DNA of 48,068 nucleotides from Lutibacter maritimus. Its GTDB lineage: Bacteria; Bacteroidota; Bacteroidia; Flavobacteriales; Flavobacteriaceae. The notes below the pieces were generated by a model that was not told the DNA's origin, did not search any database, and saw only the letters and a list, made by a program, of their open reading frames with translations. Of the stretch, positions 1-8,428 are shown one piece after another (positions within the stretch are counted from its first letter, which is position 1; every line of letters starts with the position of its first letter). The position numbers were made by a program, and so were the translations under genes. The stretch covers positions 297,680 to 345,747 of the forward strand of contig NZ_FOZP01000005.1 in assembly GCF_900116115.1 (NCBI RefSeq). Direction: 5' to 3'.

Positions 1-1331
1 GTAGGTTTATCAATTTCACAAAAAGTTTGCGTACTTTCAGAAATTGTTGGCGGAGGAACCGTTGTAATAATCACATTTACCGCAACTCTTGAAATACTTT
101 CACAACCAGTTTGCGAATCTTTTTGAGCCGCCCAATAATTTGCTCCGTCAATTAATAAATCATTTGCATTTAACGGAGTAGTAGATATTTCGGAATTATA
201 CCATTGAATTTCATTACCAGAGGCAGTTAAATCAGAAACAGTTGCGTTATCAATTTCACAAAAAGTTTGCGTTGTTTGATTGATAGTTGGCGGAAGTGTT
301 TTTTGAATAATTACATTAATATTTGCAGTGGCATCTGAACAAATGTTTAAAGTGCTTGAAACAGTGTAAGTATATACACCTTCATTATTAATTCCAGGTT
401 CAAAAGTGCCTAAATATCCGTCACTTAAATTGCTAGGCCCCGACCAATATCCAGTTGTATCTGGATTTCCTTCAAGTAAATCAAATAAGTTTATAGTAAC
501 TAAATCTTTTTCACAAACGTTATAATTATTACTTATTCCTGCATTTGGAGTGGTATCTATTAATACCGTAGTACTAACTCTTTCAGTACTTTCACAAGGA
601 AAAGAATTTTGTGATGCCCAATATTGTTTGTTATTTTCTAATGGCACATTAGAATCTAAAGGCACTCCAGAATCTTCACTTGCATACCAACTAATATTAA
701 TTCCAGTTGCTCTTAAATCATTTACAGTTGGATTAGGTGGACTGCAAAATGATTGAATTGGAGCAACAATAGGTGGTTCTGGATCTACAATTGTAACCGT
801 TGTTGGTAATCTACCAGAAGTACAACCATTTTCAGTTTGTTGCACCCAATATGTTTGTCCGTTTGATAAGGGTAAATTACTTGGTAATAAATTCCCTCCA
901 AATTGAGCACTATACCATTGTATATTAGTTCCTGTAGCAGATAAAGATCCAATTGTTGGGTTAGCGCTTTTACATTTACCAACAAATATATCTACTCCAG
1001 AAGGATAATTTCCGTTAATGGTTACAGTAACAGGAAGTCTTGATACGCTACAACTCCCACCACTTTTATCATCAGCATAATAGGTTCTGCCATTTATTAG
1101 TAAAGATGTTGGATTGAGTTGATTTCCACCAGAAGCCGCATCAAACCAAAATATTTCGGTTCCTTGAACTACTAAATCAGAAATTTTTTTATTATCGGTT
1201 TTGCAAAATGATTGTGAACTAGCACCAATCGGTGTTGGGTTAATACATTGTGAATAAGATGGTAGTGTGAAAACAAATAATAGCAATAAAACAACTATCG
1301 ATTTAACTAATGAAAATCTACCTTTTTTCAT
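1..1331 (-). CDS. Large Ig-like-repeat surface protein, N-terminal part only (cut by window edge)
   Basis: The reading frame starts at an ATG whose complement is 1329-1331 and stays open to the left edge of the window (443 codons). It begins with a signal peptide (MKKGRFSLVKSIV, then a hydrophobic run ending near PSYSQC). After that come about five imperfect modules of roughly 75-80 residues. Most follow a pattern of QxFC, then PTxxDLxAxG, xIxWY, YWAxQ, and a second Cys followed by S/R and a VxVxI strand; one module (about 310-540) differs and has YWSGPSNL. This resembles the Ig-like repeats of Bacteroidota adhesins that usually end in a type IX secretion sorting domain or a gliding-motility-associated C-terminal domain. 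The C-terminus lies outside the window, so the secretion route is inferred. The gene is divergent from mpl across a 210-bp gap. Confidence 0.8.
   Translation of the reverse strand, partial: MKKGRFSLVKSIVVLLLLFVFTLPSYSQCINPTPIGASSQSFCKTDNKKISDLVVQGTEIFWFDAASGGNQLNPTSLLINGRTYYADDKSGGSCSVSRLPVTVTINGNYPSGVDIFVGKCKSANPTIGSLSATGTNIQWYSAQFGGNLLPSNLPLSNGQTYWVQQTENGCTSGRLPTTVTIVDPEPPIVAPIQSFCSPPNPTVNDLRATGINISWYASEDSGVPLDSNVPLENNKQYWASQNSFPCESTERVSTTVLIDTTPNAGISNNYNVCEKDLVTINLFDLLEGNPDTTGYWSGPSNLSDGYLGTFEPGINNEGVYTYTVSSTLNICSDATANINVIIQKTLPPTINQTTQTFCEIDNATVSDLTASGNEIQWYNSEISTTPLNANDLLIDGANYWAAQKDSQTGCESISRVAVNVIITTVPPPTISESTQTFCEIDKP
7..272. repeat. 240-bp-period direct repeat inside the Ig-like surface protein gene
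   Basis: Positions 7-32 and 247-272 are identical over 26 bases and lie exactly 240 bp (80 codons) apart. They encode the conserved QTFCEID start of two consecutive protein modules. Farther right the modules still align as protein but have diverged in DNA. This suggests recent duplication of the distal modules. Confidence 0.75.
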
Positions 1332-1512
1332 AGAAATTATTTTTTTGAGATGTTACTTTCAATTCTAAATGCATACTTTTGAAAATGTATATAAATATAT
1401 AGAAAAAAACCATTTATTTATAATAATAAACTATATATGTGAGATAAGTCACAATTTATTTAGTGGCTGATAAAGAAACATATATTGTTTATGAAGATTT
1501 TAATAGATTATT

Positions 1513-1520
1513 TACATTTG
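1513..1520 (+). promoter_or_regulatory. Likely -7 element of the mpl promoter
   Basis: TACATTTG matches the Bacteroidota -7 consensus TAnnTTTG and lies 21 bases before the mpl ATG. The nearest upstream TTG (1485-1487) is 25 bases away, slightly beyond the usual 17-23, so the -33 assignment is weak. Confidence 0.45.
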
Positions 1521-1541
1521 ATTTTATAAATTTTATCTAAA

Positions 1542-2894
1542 ATGAATTTACATTTTATAGCAATAGGAGGAAGCGCAATGCATAATTTAGCATTAGAGCT
1601 ACATGAAAAAGGATATCAAATAACAGGAAGTGACGACACTATTTTTGAGCCATCAAAATCTCGTTTAGAAAAAAAAGGCTTATTACCAAAAGAATTTGGC
1701 TGGTTCCCTAATAAAATAAACTTAACTATTGATGCAGTTGTATTGGGAATGCACGCAAAAGCAGATAATCCAGAGTTATTGAAAGCTAAAGAGTTAGGAT
1801 TGAAAATCTATTCGTATCCTGAGTTTTTGTACGAACAATCTAAAAATAAAACGCGGGTTGTAATTGGAGGTTCACACGGTAAAACAACGATTACATCAAT
1901 GATTTTACATGTAATGAATTATCATGAAATTAACGTTGATTATATGGTAGGTGCGCAATTAGAAGGTTTTGATACAATGGTTAAATTAACTGAAAAGAAT
2001 GAATTTATTGTGTTGGAAGGTGATGAGTATTTATCAAGTCCAATAGATTTACGTCCTAAATTTCATTTATACAAACCTAATATTGCGTTGTTAAGCGGTA
2101 TTGCTTGGGATCATATTAATGTGTTTCCAACCTTTGAAAACTATGTTGAGCAGTTTTCAATATTTACTAATTCACTAACAAATGGTGGAATTATGGTATA
2201 TAATGAAGAAGATATTGAAGTTAAAAATGTAGTAGAAAAATCAGAAAATTCCATTAAAAAGTATCCATATACAACTCCAGAATATAAAATTGTAAATGGC
2301 ACAACTTATATTGAAACTCCCGAAGGTGAAATGCCTTTAGAGTTTTTTGGAAAACATAATTTGCAAAATATGGCTGGTGCAAAATGGATTTGTCAACATA
2401 TGGGTGTTGGTGAAGATGAATTTTATGAAGCTATTGCAAGTTTTAAAGGAGCCAGTAAACGTTTAGAAAAAATTGCAGAAACTACTTCTGCAGTGGTTTA
2501 TAAAGATTTTGCACATTCACCAAGTAAAGTAGAAGCAACAACAAAAGCCGTTAAAAATCAATATAAAGATAGAAAGGTAATTGCTTGTTTAGAATTACAT
2601 ACGTATAGTAGTTTAAATCCTACATTTTTAAAAGAATATTTTGGAGCTCTAGATAATGCTGATGTTGCAGTTGTTTTTTATTCGCCACATGCATTGGAAA
2701 TTAAAAAGTTAGCCGCAATAACTGAAAAACAAATAAAGGATGCTTTTCAGCGCAAGGATTTAATTGTGTACACAAATCCAACTGAATTTCAGGAATTTAT
2801 ATTCAATCAAAATTTTGAAAATACCGCTTTATTGTTAATGAGTTCTGGAAATTATGGAGGTTTAGATTTAAATAAGTTTAAAGAAGTTATTTAA
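1542..2894 (+). CDS. mpl: UDP-N-acetylmuramate:tripeptide ligase (Mpl-type Mur ligase)
   Basis: This is a 450-residue Mur-ligase family protein. The N-terminal UDP-binding Rossmann part contains IGGSAMHNLA (about residues 8-17), and the ATP P-loop GGSHGKTT lies near residues 108-116. The central domain has LEGDEYLSSP and WDHINVFPT, and the C-terminal domain carries FAHSPSKVEAT, the Mpl/MurC-type motif. Mpl joins the recycled tripeptide L-Ala-gamma-D-Glu-meso-DAP to UDP-MurNAc in the cytoplasm, bypassing MurC, MurD and MurE. The family is close to MurC, and in Bacteroidota such genes are sometimes labelled MurC. The length and the unusual DEYLSSP motif favour Mpl. The start is the first ATG after a -7 element. 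It converges on the next gene with only 3 bp between stops. Confidence 0.88.
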   Translation: MNLHFIAIGGSAMHNLALELHEKGYQITGSDDTIFEPSKSRLEKKGLLPKEFGWFPNKINLTIDAVVLGMHAKADNPELLKAKELGLKIYSYPEFLYEQSKNKTRVVIGGSHGKTTITSMILHVMNYHEINVDYMVGAQLEGFDTMVKLTEKNEFIVLEGDEYLSSPIDLRPKFHLYKPNIALLSGIAWDHINVFPTFENYVEQFSIFTNSLTNGGIMVYNEEDIEVKNVVEKSENSIKKYPYTTPEYKIVNGTTYIETPEGEMPLEFFGKHNLQNMAGAKWICQHMGVGEDEFYEAIASFKGASKRLEKIAETTSAVVYKDFAHSPSKVEATTKAVKNQYKDRKVIACLELHTYSSLNPTFLKEYFGALDNADVAVVFYSPHALEIKKLAAITEKQIKDAFQRKDLIVYTNPTEFQEFIFNQNFENTALLLMSSGNYGGLDLNKFKEVI

Positions 2895-2897
2895 TGT

Positions 2898-3356
2898 TTA
2901 TTCCATTTTTGTTGTAATAAACATAAGTCCTAAACCAATTACTATCGTAATAAGAATATTAGTAATGGTTTTTTTTTCTTGGTAAGCAGTATTTAATTGT
3001 GGAAAATCAGGTAAAAATTTAATAGCAATAAAACTATTTCCATTATTTTTTAAAAATACAGGACTTCCAATTTTTTGCCCATTTCCACTATAGGTTTTTC
3101 CTTTATAATTAAATTCATAGCTGTACAAATAGGTATATTGGTTAGGTATTGTTTCATTTCTTTCACCTAATTGTTGCCTATAACTTGTTATTTTAGCATT
3201 GGTTTCTGTTCCATATAAAACTAACACACTTAAAAAAATACTATAAAGGGTAAAAAGGATACCAACAGATAAAATAAACCATTTTCCTAAGTTATTTTTG
3301 TTTTTAGCTTCCATGTAAAATCTAAAAGGCAGTATATCAAAATTATAAATTTTCAT
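2898..3356 (-). CDS. Small DUF3592-like membrane protein
   Basis: The protein has 152 residues. A membrane segment lies near residues 26-49 (WFILSVGILFTLYSIFLSVL), followed by a soluble beta-rich part (about 50-127) and a second membrane segment (about 130-148). The order, one helix, a short domain with YSYEFNYKGKTYSG, then another helix, matches DUF3592 proteins, whose role is unknown. A second Met at residue 15 could be the true start. It is divergent from the large exported-protein gene across about 95 bp, and its general plan resembles the last gene of the neighbouring zinc-ribbon run (9340-9870). It may therefore belong to the same locus, which is inference. Confidence 0.6.
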   Translation of the reverse strand: MKIYNFDILPFRFYMEAKNKNNLGKWFILSVGILFTLYSIFLSVLVLYGTETNAKITSYRQQLGERNETIPNQYTYLYSYEFNYKGKTYSGNGQKIGSPVFLKNNGNSFIAIKFLPDFPQLNTAYQEKKTITNILITIVIGLGLMFITTKME

Positions 3357-3376
3357 TTTAATTCTATTCTTTCTTT

Positions 3377-3406
3377 TTGAAAATCAACAAACAAGTTGTA
3401 AATTTA
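3377..3406 (+). promoter_or_regulatory. Possible promoter of the exported-protein/zinc-ribbon operon
   Basis: TTG at 3377-3379 is followed after 19 bases by TAAATTTA (3399-3406), which differs from TAnnTTTG only at the last base. The spacing is right for a Bacteroidota promoter. Transcription would start near 3412, upstream of both candidate start codons. Confidence 0.35.
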
Positions 3407-3482
3407 CGTAGCTACTAATTAAAAAATCAATCAAAATTGGATTTTAAACCAAATGTTTATTGATTTTTTTAATTGGATAGTT

Positions 3483-6400
3483 ATGAAAAAAACTTCGCAT
3501 TATAACAATTATCTTTACCCAATTATTTTATTAATATTCATAGTTTTTTTGTCAGGAACAATGTTTGGACAAATGAATCCATATGAATGGAATAGATTGC
3601 CAACCGATTCTGAAATCAATAGTGCTAAACAAAATTTAATTAAAGAATTAACGCAAACAATTAGTGTTAATGGGAAAGTTGTAGACCAGAAAAATGTGAG
3701 GCTTTCACCAGTGATAAAATTTCATAACAAACGAAAAGCTGGACAAGTACCTCCTCAAGATATTTCTAGAATGATTGTTTTTGTGGAAGTAACTGGAATA
3801 ATGGGAAGTAGGTTAGGAGAGTATAATTTATTTCAAAGTAAACAAACAGGTAAATTTGGTTTTGCAAGACACGCAGATGTAACGCCAGGTATGACATTAG
3901 ATGAAAAGTACGATGATTTTATAGCATATCTTAACTTATATCCAAACAATGACTCTGGACTTGCAAGAGGTTTTGCACCTGCTTTGGGCGGTACAACTAC
4001 TTCAGTTAACAATAACACTAAAGCTGATGAGAATATTCCAAATGAAGATGATGAAATACCTTGGGAAATTGTTATTGGTGGTTCAATAGCCGCTGCTGTT
4101 GCTGCAATAATTAGAAAAATTTTGAAAAAAGGAGCAGCTTCCAAAACTTCAAAATCTGCAAAAAATAAAAAGGAACAAAAAGAGGAAGAGGAGGAAGCAC
4201 ATTATATTTTACAACTTAATAAAAATAGCTTTCAATTAAAACTTAATGAACCAGAAACTATAGAAGTTCAAGTATGGAAAGTTACTGCAAAAGGAGAAAA
4301 AAGGTGCTCAGCCAACATACAAATTCAAAACTTTGAAAAAGCACTAAAAATAACTCCAACAACTGGTGTAAATAGTTTACAAGCACAATTAGTACTAGAA
4401 AAGCAACCCAAAGAAACAAGTTTTACTATTTTGGTAAACGCTAATGCTGAAGGACATGAATTTCAAAAAGAGGTGACCATTCAACCTTTTGGAGAACTAC
4501 AAATTGTTGTAGAAACATCTCCAGATAATAAAAGAACGTTAAGGCCAGATACGTTTCAAATTATTACCTGTTACGCTCAAGTTTTAGATGAATTAGGTAA
4601 AAATATACCAGATTTAACAGAGAAAATTAAATTTACTCCTAAAAGTGATTGGGTAGATATCTCTCAAAGTATTATTGATGGTGATCGAATTGCCATTAAC
4701 ATTGGTTGCACTAATCCTAATCCTATTTCTGCCGCATCACATCCTCCAAAATCTGTAATTTTAAGTGTAACCATGGATGATGTACCTGATGATGTTGAAC
4801 CGCTGCAACTTGATGTGGAAATACAATTGTTAGATTGTAATTTAGAAACTGAAATTAATGATGCAACATTTCCTGCAACCGATGAAATTAATGAAATCAC
4901 TTTTAATGCTTATATAGAAAATGCTGGTGAAGAAATTGGTTGGAATTTTGTGGGAGAATATAAAATAGGTGATGAACCAACAGATCCGTTAACTACTATT
5001 TCTATCGATAAAAAAAATGAAACAGAGGTTAATGTAAAATTATCTGGACCACTAATAAAACCTTCAGAAAATGAAACTTTTATTACTAAAACATTGGTGA
5101 TTTCAGCATTTCAAAATGATGAAAAACCGTTAGAAAGGCATTTAAATATTATTGTTTCTCGTGAAGGTTTATTTATAAAACACGGCGTAAATAAAAATAA
5201 CGAACTCAATTTTACGGCAGATAAACCTTTTGAGCAAAATTTAGAATTTGCTTTAAATGTGTATGATGAAAACACCAATCAAATAGTTGTAGATAAAGTA
5301 AATTTACAAAACTTAGAATTCGAATTTTTAAACGACGAGAAAGAAATTCAAAATTTAGTAACTGTACTACTTCCAAAAATTGAATATGTTGATTTAGTTA
5401 CCAATATTCCTTATGGAAGATACCATTTTTCTACAAATGCCGAAATTCCTGGAGTTGGTAATATTCTACCAATAAAATACAAAGTAAAAGCACACGTTGC
5501 TAATGCAAAAAAACCTGAAATATTTGAAACAATACTCACTGTTAATGTAAAAACTTATGGTATAGGTAAAGAGTTTCCAGATTGGGTAAAAGCTTACGAA
5601 GAATGTAAATATGTTATTAATACTTATGTCCCTGCCGGTGAACCTTATCAAAAATTAAATGCTTTATTAGAAAGCAGAAAAATGACTTTGGGAGCCGAAG
5701 GTATGATCGAATTGCGAAATCGAATTTGGAAAATAGCATCTAATTTAATTTTGGCAGAAGGCGCTGAAGGCTATAAAAGTGTTGATGCTTGGGCAAGTGC
5801 AATTGTCACTACATTAGAATGGGCAGAATGGGCTGGTGATATTGCATTTAGTGTTTTAATGGCATATACAACGGGAGGTTTAGGAGCAACTGCTGGTGGA
5901 ATGATTAAAGGAGGCTTAATTGATGCGTTACGATTTTATATTTATGAGCCAGATAAAACCTTTGATGATTTTTGGAAAATGCAAACCGATAAGTTTGTAC
6001 CAATGCTCATGAATATGGCAAAAGGTAGATTATTGTCTATCGAAAATATTGAATTAATTGTTAAAGGTAATAAACCTTTGGCTTGGACAATTTTTGTGAG
6101 TTGCGAATTTTTATACAATTTATATCAAACCAAATCTGTAACCGAAGCTGCTAAAATGACTGCGCAAGCAATGGTTGAAGAAGTAATGATTCAAAAATTG
6201 ACAGCCAAACTTCATCAAGAGGCAATGAATCGAAAAATTGCGTACAAAAGTCCAAAAGAAGTTTTTGATGATATTATGAAAAACACCAAAGTTGAAAATG
6301 ATGAATTAGTTATAGATCAAAAAAAATTATTAGAGCTTATGCGTGATCCTGAGGCAGTTAGAACTATTAAAAATCATGGCTCACCAAAAATTAAAAGCTT

Positions 6401-7202
6401 GTTTGAAAAGTCGCGAAATAAAATTTATCAAGAACACGATTTTCATTTAAAACAGTATATAAAAGATACTTATAAAATTCCTCCTGAAGATATTATTATT
6501 GATGATTTTAGAACCCCAGGTTCTGATGCAACAAATGTTAATACCGATCGTGATTACAGAGTGCTTAGAAAGGTTACCAAAGCAGATGGAAGTGTTCAGT
6601 ATATTGAATTACAACGCACTAACTGGATTGATAAATCATACGATATTTTTGGAAATATTACAGGAAAGCCAAATGGTATTGATAGTGTGGAATGGGCAGA
6701 AAAACATCAACAGCGCGGAACCGATAGGTTTGATGCAGAAGCTTGTTCAGATTATTCAGATCATACCTATAACAAACAAACGGGTGAAGTTGAAGTGCTC
6801 GATTCAAATATAAAAAGAGTAAAAGAAGGTAAATCAACATTAGTAAATGCTGAAGAAATGGGTGAAATGTATAAAACTAAAGTTGAAAATGCCGTAAAAA
6901 ATGGTACAATTCCAGAAGCTTATGCGCAATTACAAAAATCAATTAAAACGTTAGAAAATGTAAGAGAAGGTTATAAAAATCAAAATTTAGAGATTCCAGA
7001 ATTAGATTCGAAACTAAAAATTGCTATGGGCTATGCAAAAAGTGTAAAAACAGATGTTTCGGATATTAAAAACCCTATGAATGTTAAAAATATGGAAAAA
7101 CAAATTAAAAATATGTCTGGGTATGATCTTAAAAAACTAACAAATGATATTAACAAAAGTTTTAAAGATTTAAAAATACACGATAAAGGTTCACCAAAAT
7201 AA
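3483..7202 (+). CDS. Very large exported protein of unknown function, toxin- or effector-like layout
   Basis: I do not recognise the family. The frame opens at an ATG at 3453, but the ATG at 3483 gives a standard signal peptide (MKKTSHYNNY, a hydrophobic stretch, then GTMFGQ), so I chose that, giving 1239 residues. Visible parts are a mature N-domain (about 30-165), a membrane-like helix near 194-211 (WEIVIGGSIAAAVAAII), a Lys/Glu-rich linker (about 212-237), and long beta-rich Ig-like sequence (about 240-740). A Gly/Ala-rich hydrophobic segment follows near 780-820 (VLMAYTTGGLGATAGG). The C-terminal part includes TPGSDATNVNTDRDYRV (about 1011-1027), an aromatic and acidic stretch (QRGTDRFDAEACSDYSD), and a Lys-rich coiled tail. 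A late hydrophobic segment followed by a distinct C-terminal domain is typical of polymorphic toxins, but no known toxin domain is certain. It heads a run with four zinc-ribbon genes (18-bp gap). Confidence 0.7.
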   Translation: MKKTSHYNNYLYPIILLIFIVFLSGTMFGQMNPYEWNRLPTDSEINSAKQNLIKELTQTISVNGKVVDQKNVRLSPVIKFHNKRKAGQVPPQDISRMIVFVEVTGIMGSRLGEYNLFQSKQTGKFGFARHADVTPGMTLDEKYDDFIAYLNLYPNNDSGLARGFAPALGGTTTSVNNNTKADENIPNEDDEIPWEIVIGGSIAAAVAAIIRKILKKGAASKTSKSAKNKKEQKEEEEEAHYILQLNKNSFQLKLNEPETIEVQVWKVTAKGEKRCSANIQIQNFEKALKITPTTGVNSLQAQLVLEKQPKETSFTILVNANAEGHEFQKEVTIQPFGELQIVVETSPDNKRTLRPDTFQIITCYAQVLDELGKNIPDLTEKIKFTPKSDWVDISQSIIDGDRIAINIGCTNPNPISAASHPPKSVILSVTMDDVPDDVEPLQLDVEIQLLDCNLETEINDATFPATDEINEITFNAYIENAGEEIGWNFVGEYKIGDEPTDPLTTISIDKKNETEVNVKLSGPLIKPSENETFITKTLVISAFQNDEKPLERHLNIIVSREGLFIKHGVNKNNELNFTADKPFEQNLEFALNVYDENTNQIVVDKVNLQNLEFEFLNDEKEIQNLVTVLLPKIEYVDLVTNIPYGRYHFSTNAEIPGVGNILPIKYKVKAHVANAKKPEIFETILTVNVKTYGIGKEFPDWVKAYEECKYVINTYVPAGEPYQKLNALLESRKMTLGAEGMIELRNRIWKIASNLILAEGAEGYKSVDAWASAIVTTLEWAEWAGDIAFSVLMAYTTGGLGATAGGMIKGGLIDALRFYIYEPDKTFDDFWKMQTDKFVPMLMNMAKGRLLSIENIELIVKGNKPLAWTIFVSCEFLYNLYQTKSVTEAAKMTAQAMVEEVMIQKLTAKLHQEAMNRKIAYKSPKEVFDDIMKNTKVENDELVIDQKKLLELMRDPEAVRTIKNHGSPKIKSLFEKSRNKIYQEHDFHLKQYIKDTYKIPPEDIIIDDFRTPGSDATNVNTDRDYRVLRKVTKADGSVQYIELQRTNWIDKSYDIFGNITGKPNGIDSVEWAEKHQQRGTDRFDAEACSDYSDHTYNKQTGEVEVLDSNIKRVKEGKSTLVNAEEMGEMYKTKVENAVKNGTIPEAYAQLQKSIKTLENVREGYKNQNLEIPELDSKLKIAMGYAKSVKTDVSDIKNPMNVKNMEKQIKNMSGYDLKKLTNDINKSFKDLKIHDKGSPK

Positions 7203-7220
7203 CAGTAAAAACCAACAGCT

Positions 7221-7847
7221 ATGTCATTTTGCAGTAATTGTGGTCAAAAATTAGCAACGCAAATTAAGTTTTGCCCTGCTTGTGGCACAAAAATTTCAGG
7301 TGTTATTTCGGGTATAACTTCAAGCCAACACCTTAAAGAATATCAAGAAAAAATGTATAAAAACACTGTAATTTCTTTAAAAAATGAGGGGCAAAAAATT
7401 ATTGAAAATAAGGCGAAAGAAGCATTTTCATCATTTGCTAAACACAAGTTTAAAACTTCAGAAAGCACACAACCAATTGCAGAAGTTTTTAAACCTGCCA
7501 AAACTTTTAATAATGAAGTAAATAAACCTGTTTCATCAGCATCCAAAATAAATAAATGGACTTGGATTTATATTGTAATAAATGCGCTGTTGGTTTATTT
7601 TGGAAATCAATTAGAAGAGGTAGTTGGTGTATTGTTCTTTTCATTTTTTATTTTGTTAATAGTTTTTATCAGAAGAAAAAAAGAAAAACCATACAATTGG
7701 TTGGTTAAAATTATACTAGTTGTACAACTCATTTTTTTAATTGCATTGGTTGCAGATAGATTAGAAAATATTACAGCTATTACAATTTTATTAATGGGAT
7801 TATTAATAACGAATTTAATGTTATTGTTTAATGGAAATAAATCGTAA
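7221..7847 (+). CDS. Zinc-ribbon membrane protein (first of four)
   Basis: The protein has 208 residues. It starts with a zinc ribbon, CSNC at 4-7 and CPAC at 18-21, which are four Cys in two knuckles. A polar, Lys-rich linker (about 30-108) follows, then three or four membrane helices in the last 95 residues (WIYIVINALLVYF, VLFFSFFILLIVFI, WLVKIILVVQLIFLIALVA, ITILLMGLLITNLMLL). The ribbon should sit in the cytoplasm and bind one zinc; such short ribbons often mediate protein contacts. Function is unknown. It lies 18 bp after the large exported-protein gene and 3 bp before the next ribbon gene, so co-transcription is likely. Confidence 0.7.
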   Translation: MSFCSNCGQKLATQIKFCPACGTKISGVISGITSSQHLKEYQEKMYKNTVISLKNEGQKIIENKAKEAFSSFAKHKFKTSESTQPIAEVFKPAKTFNNEVNKPVSSASKINKWTWIYIVINALLVYFGNQLEEVVGVLFFSFFILLIVFIRRKKEKPYNWLVKIILVVQLIFLIALVADRLENITAITILLMGLLITNLMLLFNGNKS

Positions 7848-7850
7848 AAT

Positions 7851-8417
7851 ATGATGTCAATATATTGTCCAAATTGTGGAGCTATACTTACTAAAGGAAC
7901 AAAATTTTGCACCAATTGTGGTGCCTCCATGCAGGTTATTAGTAGTGAAAATGATGTTAAAAAAAATAATGAGGTAAATCTTGTTGAAGAAAGTTTAAAT
8001 CAGCCAAATAAAGGCAAAAGGTTGTTGATTGCGCTCTTGGTAATGGTAGTTTTAACAATTGTTTTTTTTATCGGTAAATCATTTTTTAAAGATGTTGTGC
8101 CCACAGAAAAACCATTTTCTGTTGAAGAGCAATTAGGTAAACTTGAAGGAAAATGGTACGATCCAACAGATGCTGTTTTAGGAGATAAAGACGTGATTAT
8201 TAATTTTAATAGAAAAGAAGATGTTGTAATAGCAAAAGATGAAAAGGGATTGTTTGAAGCTAAAATAACACCTTTTGGGGCAAATAATTACCAAGCAATA
8301 ACAAAATTACAAGGTGTAGAAGGAGATTTTGAATTGCATTTTTATGAAGAAGAAGATAAATTGGTGTTTTTTAGCACATTAACTAAAAGTAGCTGGTATT
8401 TAATAAAGAATAATTAA
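7851..8417 (+). CDS. Zinc-ribbon protein with one membrane helix and a small exported domain
   Basis: The protein has 188 residues. Zinc ribbon cysteines are CPNC at 6-9 and CTNC at 20-23. One membrane helix lies near 55-77 (LLIALLVMVVLTIVFFIG), and a C-terminal domain of about 105 residues starts with EQLGKLEGKWYDP. GKWY followed by repeated short beta strands recalls lipocalin-like DUF folds, but I cannot name the family. The topology implies a cytoplasmic ribbon and a periplasmic sensor-like or binding domain. Two tandem ATGs (7851, 7854) could both serve as start. It sits within the four-gene ribbon run. Confidence 0.68.
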   Translation: MMSIYCPNCGAILTKGTKFCTNCGASMQVISSENDVKKNNEVNLVEESLNQPNKGKRLLIALLVMVVLTIVFFIGKSFFKDVVPTEKPFSVEEQLGKLEGKWYDPTDAVLGDKDVIINFNRKEDVVIAKDEKGLFEAKITPFGANNYQAITKLQGVEGDFELHFYEEEDKLVFFSTLTKSSWYLIKNN

Positions 8418-8428
8418 AAATAATTGAT

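Noticed and set aside
3453..3482. Ten extra N-terminal codons for the large exported protein
   Set aside because: They give MFIDFFNWIV before a normal Lys-Lys signal peptide start. The ATG at 3483 is the better start, though the longer form cannot be excluded.
6499..6813. A 104-codon frame on the plus strand inside the large exported-protein gene
   Set aside because: It is in another frame of a long intact gene with coherent protein features, so chance is the better explanation.
3483..7202. Naming the large exported protein a polymorphic toxin
   Set aside because: The layout is suggestive, but no toxin domain, no delivery motif such as VgrG, PAAR or RHS repeats, and no known immunity protein could be identified, so it stays unassigned.
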